Source of the DNA: CAWCVR01 sp963799105
GTDB lineage: Bacteria; Acidobacteriota; Terriglobia; Bryobacterales; Bryobacteraceae
Length of the DNA: 64,000 nucleotides
Direction: 5' to 3'
Assembly (NCBI GenBank): GCA_963799105.1
Contig: CAWCVR010000002.1
Coordinates: 744,001-808,000 of the forward strand
This document shows positions 40,544 to 48,525 of the stretch, in pieces. The position numbers were made by a program, and so were the translations under genes. Within the stretch, counting starts at the first letter, position 1, and each line of letters starts with the position of its first letter. The notes under the pieces are model-generated. The model was not told the origin of the DNA and made no database searches. It was given only the letters and a program-made list of their open reading frames with translations.

Positions 40544-41970
40544 GCCGTGCCTCCCACGGTCATGCGGTCGATCTTCACGGTGGGAATTCCCAGCCCCACC
40601 GGCACGCTCTGGCCCGCCTTGCCGCACATCCCGATGCCTTCGTCCAGCTTCAGGTCGTTGCCCACCATGCTGACGTACTTAAGGGCCTCGGGACCGTTCC
40701 CGATCAGCGAGGCATTGCGCACCGGCCGGGTGATTTTGCCGTCCTCGATCAGGTAGCTCTCCGACGCCGAAAACACGAAGTTGCCGTTGGTGATATCCAC
40801 CTGTCCGCCGCCGAAATTCGCGCAGTAGAGTCCCTTGGACACGCTCCGCACGATCTCCTCGGGATCGCTCTCGCCGGCCAGCATGAAAGTGTTGGTCATG
40901 CGCGGCATGGGGATGTGGGCATAGCTCTCGCGCCGCCCGCTGCCGGTTGGCGCCGCGCCCATCAGCGTGCTGGAGAGTTTGTCCTGCAGGTAGCCGCGCA
41001 GGATGCCGTTCTCGATAAGCACGTTGCGCGCGGTGGGGTGGCCTTCGTCGTCCACGTTGAGCGAGCCGCGGCGGCTGTGGATGGTGCCGTCGTCGATGAC
41101 CGTGCACAATTCGCTGGCCACCTTCTGGCCGATGCGGCCGCTGAAGGCCGAGACGCCCTTGCGGTTGAAGTCGGCCTCCAGGCCGTGTCCCACGGCTTCG
41201 TGCAGCAGAATGCCCGGCCAGCCGGGACCCAGCACCACGGTCGTCTCGCCGGCCGGCGCTTCCGCGGCGTCCAGCATGGCGATGGCCTCGCGCGCCGCCT
41301 CGCGGGCGAAGTGTTCCGGGGGCTTGTCCTTGAGGAAGAAGTCCAGGTCCACGCGCCCGCCGCCGCCCGCATGGCCCTGTTGCGGCGTCTCGCCATTGCG
41401 CCGCGCCAGCGCCTGCACGCTCAGGCGCGCCAGCGGCTGGCGGTCAACCGTGAGCACGCCGTCGCTGGTGGCCACCAGGACGTGGCGGAGGTTGTCGGCA
41501 TACATGGCCTGCACCTGGAACACCCGCGGATCGTAGGCGCGGGCCGCGCGGTCGGCGCGCTTGACCAGTTCCACGCGCTCGGCCAGGGCGGTTTCGGTGG
41601 GCGCAGTCAGCACCGGATACAGGTTGTGGCGGAAGCCCTCGTTGAGGTCGAACTTATCGATCTTGCTGGGCCCCGAGGCGATGTGCGCCGCCACTCGGGC
41701 GGCCTTGAGGATCTTCTCCGGCGAGAGGTCGTCGCTGTAAGCGTACCCGGTGCGCTCGCCCGCGATGACGCGCACGCCCACCCCCATGGAGACGCCCTGC
41801 GCGGCGCTCTTGACGATGGATTCGTCGATGCCGATGGAGCTGGTGAGCAGGTACTCGAAGTAGAGGTCCGCGTAATCGCCGCCATGCGCCAGCGCCTCGG
41901 CCAGGTACCGGTCGAGGTCCTGGGTGGCGATGCCAAATCGCCCGGCAAAAATGGAATCGGCGAACCGCAT
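40540..41970 (-). CDS. tldD: TldD-family zinc metalloprotease subunit
   Basis: 476 residues, normal length. The zinc motif HEAVGHGLE at about residues 257-265 supplies the HExxxH ligands, and the substrate-side blocks FSGRIGQKVASELCTVIDDG, GSLNVDDEGHPTARNVLIEN and YAHIPMPRMTNTFMLAGESD are all present. It is the active subunit of the TldD-TldE peptidase, which degrades unstructured peptides in the cytosol. The next gene, tldE, overlaps it by four bases. The ATG at 41970 starts close to the conserved N-terminal helix. Confidence 0.95.
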   Translation of the reverse strand: MRFADSIFAGRFGIATQDLDRYLAEALAHGGDYADLYFEYLLTSSIGIDESIVKSAAQGVSMGVGVRVIAGERTGYAYSDDLSPEKILKAARVAAHIASGPSKIDKFDLNEGFRHNLYPVLTAPTETALAERVELVKRADRAARAYDPRVFQVQAMYADNLRHVLVATSDGVLTVDRQPLARLSVQALARRNGETPQQGHAGGGGRVDLDFFLKDKPPEHFAREAAREAIAMLDAAEAPAGETTVVLGPGWPGILLHEAVGHGLEADFNRKGVSAFSGRIGQKVASELCTVIDDGTIHSRRGSLNVDDEGHPTARNVLIENGILRGYLQDKLSSTLMGAAPTGSGRRESYAHIPMPRMTNTFMLAGESDPEEIVRSVSKGLYCANFGGGQVDITNGNFVFSASESYLIEDGKITRPVRNASLIGNGPEALKYVSMVGNDLKLDEGIGMCGKAGQSVPVGLGIPTVKIDRMTVGGTA

Positions 41971-42099
41971 GATTTCAGGCTAGCAGATGGAGGATGCGGG
42001 GCAGGTGGGGAGCCCCGGCGCCCGTCATTCCGCCACAGCCTCTTGAGGTGCCGAAGAGCCCGATTTCCGGCTCTTTCGCACATATCTTGTAACCTGCCA

Positions 42100-42675
42100 C
42101 TAACGAGAGACCTCGGTCCCCCATTTCGGTGGGACCTCGCCGTCGTCGCCATTCCATGTTCGCAGCGTCTTACCCGTTCGCGAGTCGTAAAGGGTCAGAT
42201 GGATTCCGGTCATCCCATGAACCGTTCCAGAAGAAACCGCGCACCGGCGGCCGCGGTCGAGGAACACCCACTTGTAGATCATCATGCCGTCGCCGATTCG
42301 CTGAACGACCCGGCCCGACCTGTAGATGACAAGGGTTGTGGGAATGGGATAAGAAGTGCAACAGTTCGGCATCTCGACGAGCCAGCCCACTGTCTGCCGA
42401 TCCGGTGCGACCACAGGTGAATCGGCTGAGACTTGGTCCTTCTCTCCGGGGATTTGGACGTCCTTGCCATCTCCGCGAACGACTTGAACGTGCCCGGTCT
42501 TGTCTACGTAGGCGTTTTCGATCGATGGGCTGATCGATGCCGTCTGCCCAGCCAGCAGGGATGCCGAGAGAAGGCAGGCCAGGACGATCCTGGACGCAAC
42601 GAGGCCCCCGTCTCCCGGGCTGGCTGAACGAGATGCGCACTGCTCAATTGGGCCGGCGTCCTTCGCGTTTCTCAT
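42100..42675 (-). CDS. Secreted protein of unknown function
   Basis: 191 residues from ATG 42675, with an export signal whose hydrophobic core is IVLACLLSASLLAG at about residues 30-43. The mature part (from about 46) is beta-rich with a Cys pair in EMPNCCTSYPIPT and repeated strand-turn units such as TTLVIYRSGRVVQRIG and HLTLYDSRTGKTLRTW, possibly a small propeller or beta-sandwich. I do not recognise the family. It seems to stand alone, about 130 bases before tldD. Confidence 0.62.
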   Translation of the reverse strand: MRNAKDAGPIEQCASRSASPGDGGLVASRIVLACLLSASLLAGQTASISPSIENAYVDKTGHVQVVRGDGKDVQIPGEKDQVSADSPVVAPDRQTVGWLVEMPNCCTSYPIPTTLVIYRSGRVVQRIGDGMMIYKWVFLDRGRRCAVSSGTVHGMTGIHLTLYDSRTGKTLRTWNGDDGEVPPKWGTEVSR

Positions 42676-42806
42676 GGCGGCACCGCTGTGGAACTTAGCG
42701 CATTCACCTTGAGTATACGCTGCGAGCCAGTTGTCTCGCGAAGGATTGCTCTCGGGCGGGGCGGCCCACTGCGCCCGCTTGGACCCCGCCGGTCGTCCGC
42801 CGCGTC

Positions 42807-43100
42807 TTACACCCGATGAATGGCCTTCACTGCCAGCACTGGATCGTGCTCGATGATGCTCAAGAGCGCGGCGGCCGGTCCCGTAGGGCGCCGCCGGTCC
42901 TGTTCCCAGTTTTGAAGCGTCTTCACGCTGACACCGATCAAGCCCGCAAACTCCGACTGCGAAAGGCTGGTCCGTTCGCGAATGACCCGGACGCCGGAAG
43001 AGCGGATGACAATCCGCCGCGAAGGCTTCTGCCGGCCGCGAAGGACCGCCCCGGCTTCGCGTACGCTGCTCAGTAACTCTTCAAACATCTGTTTCTTCAC
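42807..43100 (-). CDS. HigA/NadS-type XRE antitoxin
   Basis: 97 residues. The N-terminus KKQMFEELLSSVREAG and the stretch RGRQKPSRRIVI are characteristic of antitoxins encoded after RelE-type toxins. The helix-turn-helix is VIRERTSLSQSEFAGLIGVS followed by VKTLQNWEQDRRRPTGPAAA. It should bind its own promoter and neutralise the toxin. The start is taken as GTG at 43100, seven bases after GGAG. The upstream toxin gene is broken, so this is likely an orphan antitoxin now. Confidence 0.85.
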   Translation of the reverse strand: MKKQMFEELLSSVREAGAVLRGRQKPSRRIVIRSSGVRVIRERTSLSQSEFAGLIGVSVKTLQNWEQDRRRPTGPAAALLSIIEHDPVLAVKAIHRV

Positions 43101-43357
43101 CGCCGAACTCCTCTTTGACAACCTTGGCGAGCTTCGAGACCTGTTTCGGGGTCAGATCCGCGGCTCGGTTCTTCATATATGCATAGAGAAGCAGGATCAC
43201 ATCGCAACCGTCCGGACAACGCCACCGATCCCCGTGTCTCCGGAGGGGGAAGTTTCGAGACACCGCTCGGGATTTCGAAACCGGCCTCCGAGACGCGCCA
43301 GACCCCGATTTCGGGCCTTCCTTGTGAGGCAGTGGTTTTCCGGCGCGCGCACAACAT
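43081..43357 (-). pseudogene. RelE/HigB-type toxin remnant
   Basis: Only the last part of a RelE-type toxin is readable: CDVILLLYAYMKNRAADLTP followed by KQVSKLAKVVKEEFGGEETD, which matches the usual C-terminal helices and overlaps the antitoxin start by 20 bases. Upstream, where the GLRKLR and GKSGGxR blocks should be, pieces occur in other frames (for instance TGIGGVVRTV), and a large imperfect hairpin at 43233-43297 interrupts them. The first 40-50 residues are missing altogether. The toxin should be inactive. Confidence 0.6.
43233..43297. repeat. Imperfect 65-base hairpin inside the toxin remnant
   Basis: Outer arms CGTGTCTCCGGAGG and CCTCCGAGACGCG pair with one bulge, and inner arms GTTTCGA (43252-43258) and TCGAAAC (43275-43281) pair perfectly. 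The nested palindrome sits inside the decayed toxin gene, in a position that explains loss of the reading frame. It resembles a REP-type or MITE-type insertion, though no second copy lies in this window. Confidence 0.55.
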
Positions 43358-43372
43358 CGGGCGGCCGGAGAC

Positions 43373-44512
43373 CTACCGCTCCGCCGCTTCCCGGTAGATC
43401 TCCAGGACCTCGCCGGCGGTGCGCGACCAACTGAAACGGGCGGCCTGCTCGCGGCCGCGGCGGATCAACTCGGCGCGCAGGGCCCGGTCCAGCAGCACGT
43501 CGCGAATGCCGCGCGCGATGTCGAACACGTTCTCCGGGTTCACCAGCACGGCGGCGTCTCCCACCACCTCGGGCAGCGAACTGACGTTGGAGGTGACCAC
43601 CGGGGTGCCGCACGCCATGGCTTCGAGCGGCGGCAAACCGAATCCCTCGTAGCGCGAGGGGAACACGAAGGCGGCGGCGGACTCGAAGAAGCAGCGCAGC
43701 GTCTCGAACTCCACGAACCCCAGGAACCGCACCAGGTGGTCGACGCGGCTCTTCATGACGGCCTGCCGCACCGCCGGATACTGCGAAATGGTGTCGCCGA
43801 TGATGACCAGGTGGAGGTTCTTGTAGTCGGGATGGGAGGCCAGTTGGTCGCGGGCCACGGCGAAGGCCTCCACCAGGCGGGGCACGTTCTTGTGGCGCCG
43901 GATGTTCCCCGCGTAGAGCAGGTACGGGTAGTCGATCTGGTAGCGCTCCATGATCCGCTGCCGCTTTTCGGCGGCGATCTCCGTCACGCCGCCGAAGAAG
44001 AGCGGATCGGGCGCGTTATAGACGCGGCGGATGCGCTCGGGCGGCAGGCCGGTGGCGGCCTCGACATCGCGCTTGGTGGATTCCGAAACGGCAATCACGC
44101 GACTGGCCCGCGCTAAGCCCCTCCGGAAACGATACCGCCGCAACTGCATGCGCAAGCCGGACGCCTCGTCCGGGAACAGCAGGTCCGCCATGTCGTGGAC
44201 GGTCACCACGTAGGGGCGGATCATGAGCAGCGGAATGCGGCTCAGCGCAATGTGCACCAGGTCGGGCGCGAGGGAGTGAAGAAACGCGGGAAACGCCAGG
44301 TTGTCGAATGCCTCGGAATCCCCGCGCGCGTAGGCGGCGGTCTGGAAATTCTCGGGGAGGTCCGCCAGCAGTTGCACATCGGAGGGGCCGGCCACCAGCG
44401 TGTACCGGTTGACGCGATCGACTTCTCCGAGCGCGTGCGCGAGGCTGCGGATGTAAGTGCCGATGCCGAAATCCCGGATGCGCCGGGCGTCGATGGCGAT
44501 GTGCAGCGGCAT
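43373..44512 (-). CDS. GT4-family glycosyltransferase
   Basis: 379 residues of a GT-B fold retaining transferase. The N-terminus has IDARRIRDFGIGTYIRSLA and the C-terminal donor domain has YLLYAGNIRRHKNVPRLVEA, then FVFPSRYEGFGLPPLEAMAC followed by GTPVV, the GT4 nucleotide-sugar site with its E-x7-E motif (EGFGLPPLE). It probably adds a hexose to a lipid-linked or surface polysaccharide. The ATG at 44512 lies 25 bases after the glyA stop, so it may be transcribed with glyA and rpiB. The acceptor is unknown. Confidence 0.92.
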   Translation of the reverse strand: MPLHIAIDARRIRDFGIGTYIRSLAHALGEVDRVNRYTLVAGPSDVQLLADLPENFQTAAYARGDSEAFDNLAFPAFLHSLAPDLVHIALSRIPLLMIRPYVVTVHDMADLLFPDEASGLRMQLRRYRFRRGLARASRVIAVSESTKRDVEAATGLPPERIRRVYNAPDPLFFGGVTEIAAEKRQRIMERYQIDYPYLLYAGNIRRHKNVPRLVEAFAVARDQLASHPDYKNLHLVIIGDTISQYPAVRQAVMKSRVDHLVRFLGFVEFETLRCFFESAAAFVFPSRYEGFGLPPLEAMACGTPVVTSNVSSLPEVVGDAAVLVNPENVFDIARGIRDVLLDRALRAELIRRGREQAARFSWSRTAGEVLEIYREAAER

Positions 44513-44537
44513 GAAAGTATATCCGGCTCCGGGATGT

Positions 44538-45825
44538 CTAAGCCGGGACCTCGCGCCCCTGGAGTTTCCAATGGTACAACGGGAAGCGCCCGGCCAGCGC
44601 GCCCACCCGCTCCCGCACCCTGGCGATGGTCTCCTCATCCGCGATATGGTTCAGCACTTCGGCGATCAGCGCGCCGGTCTCGCGCATCTCGTCAACTCCA
44701 AATCCGCGAGTGGTCACGGCGGGCGATCCCAGGCGGATGCCGCTGGGGTTAAGCGGCGGGTTGACGTCGAAGGGGATGGCGTTCTTGTTGACGGTAATGC
44801 GCGCCCGGTCGAGGGCCTTTTCGGCCTCCTTGCCGCGGATTCCCTTGCAGAATACGTCGAGCAGCAGCAGGTGCGTATCGGTGCCGCCGGAGACCACGCG
44901 GAAGCCGGCGTCCATTAGGCTCCCGGCCAGCGCCTGGGCGTTGCGAGACGACGCGCTTCTGGTACTTCGTGAATTCGGGCTGCAAGGCTTCCAGGAAGCA
45001 CACCGCCTTGGCGGCTATCACGTGCACCAGCGGGCCTCCCTGCGTGCCGGGGAAAACCACTTTGTCGATGGCCGCGCCGAATTTCTCGCGGGCGAGAATG
45101 ATGCCGGCGCGCGGGCCGCGCAGCGTCTTGTGGGTGGTCGAGGTGACGATATCGGCGTACTGGCAGGGGTTGGGATGCAGGCCGGCGGCCACCAGCCCGG
45201 AGATATGGGCCATATCGACCAGGAAGACGGCGCCCACCGAATCGGCCACTTCGCGGAAACGGGCGAAATCGATGATGCGCGGGTAGGCGCTGGCCCCGGT
45301 GATGATCATCTTCGGCTTGTGCTCGGCGGCGAGGCGGGCCAGTTCGTCGTAGTCGATGCGTTCGTCCTCTTTGCGGACGCCGTAGGGGACCACCTTGTAG
45401 GTTTTGCCGGAGAAGTTGAGCGGGTGGCCGTGGCTGAGGTGTCCGCCGTGGGCCAGGTTGAGGCCCATGATGGTGTCGCCGGGCGAGAGCACGGAGGCAT
45501 ACGCGGCCTGGTTGGCCTGCGATCCGGAGTGCGGCTGCACGTTGACGTACTCGGCGCCGAACAGCTTGCGGGCGCGTTCGCGGGCGAGGTTCTCCACCAC
45601 GTCGGCGAACTCGCAGCCGCCATAGTAGCGCTTGCCGGGGTAGCCTTCGGCGTACTTGTTGGTGAAGACGCTGGCGGTGGCTTCGAGCACCGCTTCGGAG
45701 GTGAAGTTCTCGCTGGCGATGAGTTCCAGTTGGGAATCCTGCCGCCGGGTCTCGTGCTGGATCGCGTCGAACACCTCGGGATCGACCTCCGCCAGGGAGC
45801 GGCTCATTCGTTCGGCTTCTGTCAC
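44538..45825 (-). pseudogene. glyA: Serine hydroxymethyltransferase with one +1 frame break
   Basis: The first frame, from GTG 45825 (GGAGG five bases upstream), carries most of a normal GlyA: LIASENFTSEAVLEA, AEGYPGKRYYGG, VNVQPHSGSQANQAAY and the PLP-lysine site TSTTHKTLRGPRAGII. Near 44943 the frame changes, and a second frame continues with MDAGFRVVSGGTDTHLLLLD, NKNAIPFDVNPPLNPSGI and GSPAVTTRGFG to the TGA at 44538. Deleting one C restores about 428 residues of the expected order. GlyA converts serine and glycine with tetrahydrofolate and is nearly universal, so the break is probably an error. Confidence 0.92.
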
Positions 45826-45865
45826 AGTATCCTCCGGAGCGGGCGGTGGGGCCGGAGCCGCAATC

Positions 45866-46312
45866 CTACAATCCGCCGTGCTCGATTTGCGCGATCTCAG
45901 CCACCCGGCGGGCGTGGCGTCCGCCGATGAACTGGGTAGTCAGAAAGATGTCGATCAGGGCCTTCGCGCGCGCTTCGTCCAGGTACTTGGCGCCGAGGGT
46001 GAGCACGTTGGCGTCGTTGTGCTCGCGGGTCATGCGGACCTCGTCGTCCAACTGGGCCGGCGCGGCGCGCACGCCATCCACTTTGTTGGCGGCGATGGCC
46101 ATGCCGATTCCGGTGGAGCAGACCAGGATGCCGCGGTCCGCGCGCCCCGCGGAGACCTCGCGGCCGACGGCCTGGGCGAAGGTGGGATAGTCGCAGGATT
46201 CCGTGCTGGCGGTACCGAAATCCTCCACTTCGTGGCCCTCTGCTGCGAGCGTGCGCCGCAACTGCTCTTTCAAAGCAAAGCCGGCATGGTCCGCGCCAAT
46301 CGCGAGTTTCAT
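45866..46312 (-). CDS. rpiB: Ribose-5-phosphate isomerase B
   Basis: 148 residues of the RpiB/LacAB family. The N-terminus KLAIGADHAGFALKEQL has the substrate-site AsDHAG motif, and the active-site block GILVCSTGIGMAIAANK has the catalytic Cys, with REHNDANVLTLGAKYL following. It interconverts ribose-5-phosphate and ribulose-5-phosphate. It lies 40 bases upstream of glyA on the same strand, an arrangement found in many bacteria, and is divergent from proS. Confidence 0.95.
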   Translation of the reverse strand: MKLAIGADHAGFALKEQLRRTLAAEGHEVEDFGTASTESCDYPTFAQAVGREVSAGRADRGILVCSTGIGMAIAANKVDGVRAAPAQLDDEVRMTREHNDANVLTLGAKYLDEARAKALIDIFLTTQFIGGRHARRVAEIAQIEHGGL

Positions 46313-46372
46313 ATAAGAAAGGGAAGAAGCCTTGATTTTACCATGCTAAAATCGGGGATTCTTTCCAAAGCC

Positions 46373-48082
46373 ATGCTCTGGAGCCAGCTCTTCATCCCCA
46401 CGTTGCGCGAGAGCCCGGCGGAAGCCGAAGTCGCCAGCCACCAGTTGCTGTTGCGCGCCGGCTACATCCGCCAACTTGCCGCGGGCATCTATAACTACCT
46501 GTTTCTGGCACAGCGCTCGCTGCGCCGGATCGAGGCCATCGTGCGCGAGGAGATGGACGCCATCGGCGCGCAGGAGTTGCTGCTGCCGGCGCTGCATCCC
46601 GCGGAACTGTGGCAGGAGTCGGGCCGCTGGGACGTGATGGGCGACAACCTCTTCCGCCTGCGGGACCGCTTCCAGCGCATGCTCTGCCTGGCCATGACGC
46701 ACGAAGAAGCCATGACGGCCGTGGCGCGCGGCGAGTTGCGCAGCTATAAGCAACTGCCGCAAATCTGGTACCAGATTCAGACCAAGTTCCGCGACGAACC
46801 GCGTCCCCGGGCGGGGCTGCTGCGGGTGCGGCAGTTTCGCATGAAGGACTCCTACAGCTTCGATATCGACGCCGCCGGATTGGATATCTCCTACCGCAAG
46901 CACCAGGCCGCGTACGGCCGCATCTTCGAACGGTGCGGGTTACCCGTCATCGCCGTCGAGGCTCACTCGGGCTCCATGGGTGCCGGGCAGTCCCACGAGT
47001 ACGCGGTGGTTTCCGAAGCGGGCGAAGACACCGTGGCGGTTTGCCCCGGCTGCGGGTACGCCGCCAACATCGAGAAGGCCGTGGGAGCGCCCACTTCTCC
47101 GCTGGCGCCCGACCCCCAGGGCGATCTGCCGCCCGAGCCGTTCGCTACCCCCGGACAGAAGACCATCGCCGGCCTTGCGCAATTCACGCGACTGCCCGAG
47201 ACTTCGCTGATGAAGAGCCTGGTGCTGGTGGCGGACGGCAAGCCGGTGCTGGCGCTGCTGCGCGGCGACCACCAGTTGAGCCACACCAAGTTCGCGGCGG
47301 CGTCGGGCGATCCGGAATTCCGGCCGGCTTATCCCGAGGAGATTCACGCGTGGTTCGGCGCCGGCGCGGGGTCGTTGGGACCGGTGGGCGTGAACACAAT
47401 GCCGATCCTGGCGGACCAGGCGTTAGCCGGACGGCGCAACATGATCTCAGGCGCCAACCGCGACGATACGCACCTGCGCCACGTCACTCCGGGCGAAGAC
47501 TTCGAGGCGGAGATGCTCGATCTGCGGGAGGTCGCGGCGGGCGACTTTTGCTCCCGCTGCGGCCAGCCGCTGGACCTGCGGAAGACCATCGAGGTGGGCC
47601 ACATCTTCAAGCTCGGCCTGAAGTACTCCGAGCCCATGGGGCTGCGCGTGCTCAACGCGGACGGCCGCGAGGTGACGCCGCTGATGGGGTCCTACGGGAT
47701 CGGCATAGAGCGGATTCTGTGCGCGGTCATCGAGACGTTCCACGACCAGGACGGCATGATTCTGCCGCCCGCCATTGCGCCGTTCCAGGCCGTGGTGACG
47801 CCCGCCAACATCGCCGACGAAGCGCATGCCGAAGCCGCGCATGCCATTTACCGCGAGTGTCTGGCTCTGGGCATCGATACCTTGCTCGACGACCGCGACG
47901 AGCGGCCGGGCGTCAAGTTCAAGGACGCCGACCTGATCGGCGTGCCGTTCCGCGTGACCGTCGGCAGGAAACTGGCCGGCGGGATGGTGGAACTGGTGGA
48001 CCGCAAGACCCGCCAATCCGTGGATGTCGCGGTGGCGGATGCGGCGCGCGCGGTTGAAAAAGGGGTCAGACCCCTTTTTTAG
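46373..48082 (+). CDS. proS: Prolyl-tRNA synthetase (bacterial type)
   Basis: 569 residues, the E. coli-like form with a class II catalytic core interrupted by an editing domain. Motif 2 lies near FRDEPRPRAGLLRVRQFRMK and motif 3 near GSYGIGIERILCAVIE; the anticodon-binding domain is C-terminal. The ATG at 46373 gives the usual start MLWSQLFIPTLRE; another in-frame ATG at 46343 is possible. The last residues (EKGVRPLF) are encoded by a GGGGTCAGACCCC palindrome, so the C-terminus has been altered by the repeat. Divergent from rpiB. Confidence 0.96.
   Translation: MLWSQLFIPTLRESPAEAEVASHQLLLRAGYIRQLAAGIYNYLFLAQRSLRRIEAIVREEMDAIGAQELLLPALHPAELWQESGRWDVMGDNLFRLRDRFQRMLCLAMTHEEAMTAVARGELRSYKQLPQIWYQIQTKFRDEPRPRAGLLRVRQFRMKDSYSFDIDAAGLDISYRKHQAAYGRIFERCGLPVIAVEAHSGSMGAGQSHEYAVVSEAGEDTVAVCPGCGYAANIEKAVGAPTSPLAPDPQGDLPPEPFATPGQKTIAGLAQFTRLPETSLMKSLVLVADGKPVLALLRGDHQLSHTKFAAASGDPEFRPAYPEEIHAWFGAGAGSLGPVGVNTMPILADQALAGRRNMISGANRDDTHLRHVTPGEDFEAEMLDLREVAAGDFCSRCGQPLDLRKTIEVGHIFKLGLKYSEPMGLRVLNADGREVTPLMGSYGIGIERILCAVIETFHDQDGMILPPAIAPFQAVVTPANIADEAHAEAAHAIYRECLALGIDTLLDDRDERPGVKFKDADLIGVPFRVTVGRKLAGGMVELVDRKTRQSVDVAVADAARAVEKGVRPLF
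48057..48080. terminator. GGGGTCAGACCCC palindrome at the proS stop
   Basis: A-run, GGGGTCAGACCCC, T-run: a perfect palindrome with a GC stem and a T-tract on either strand, so it can act as a bidirectional intrinsic terminator. It encodes the last residues of ProS before TAG at 48080-48082. The same sequence is found after the emrA-like gene at 55711-55735, with degenerate copies at 21078-21099 and 55830-55852, which shows it is a dispersed repeat. Confidence 0.75.
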
Positions 48083-48198
48083 CGGAACTGCCGATATTTC
48101 GGCAATGAACACGGCAGGCAAATCTGCGGCGGCGCTATCTTATTGAGCCGATTCACTCGCAACGGTGGCAACGAGCGTGCCCCGTGTCCCTTACGGGT

Positions 48199-48525
48199 AT
48201 GCTCAAAATCACCATCCACGACACGGCCAGTGAATTCCGCCTTCGGCTGGAAGGCAAACTGGCGGGTCTTTGGGTGCGGGAACTGGGCCAATGCTGGCAG
48301 ACGGCTGCCTCCACCACCACGGGGCGGAAGACCGTGGTGGACCTCCGCGAAGTGGATTTCGTGGACGAGGAGGGCCAGGCTCTGCTGTGCCGGATGCGCC
48401 AGGCCGGAGTCAAGTTCCTGGCGGCCACGCCGTTGATCCGGGACATTGTCACGCGGTGTGCTACGGTTGAAGATCGGACGGCCTCGCCCGACCATGTCCC
48501 CGCACTACCCGGCAAGCACGGATAG
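48199..48525 (+). CDS. STAS-domain-like protein
   Basis: 108 residues from ATG 48199 (a GTG at 48184 would add five). The segment KLAGLWVRELGQCWQTA, then KTVVDLREVDFVDEEGQALL and a final KFLAATPLIRDIV is the pattern of STAS-type small proteins (anti-sigma antagonist fold). The phosphorylatable serine of true antagonists is not present at the usual VDFVDxxG turn, so a regulatory phosphorylation is uncertain. It overlaps the sigma-54 activator gene by 32 bases, which suggests coupling. Confidence 0.72.
   Translation: MLKITIHDTASEFRLRLEGKLAGLWVRELGQCWQTAASTTTGRKTVVDLREVDFVDEEGQALLCRMRQAGVKFLAATPLIRDIVTRCATVEDRTASPDHVPALPGKHG

Noticed and set aside
39191..41970. TldD-TldE as part of a RiPP biosynthesis cluster.
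   Set aside because: No precursor peptide, cyclodehydratase or radical SAM gene lies nearby; the pair is common as a general peptidase.
44538..45825. Programmed frameshifting in glyA, tsaE and the SpoIIE phosphatase.
   Set aside because: No slippery heptamer or conserved stimulatory structure is seen at the breaks, and glyA and tsaE are not known to use frameshifting; extra bases in the consensus are simpler.
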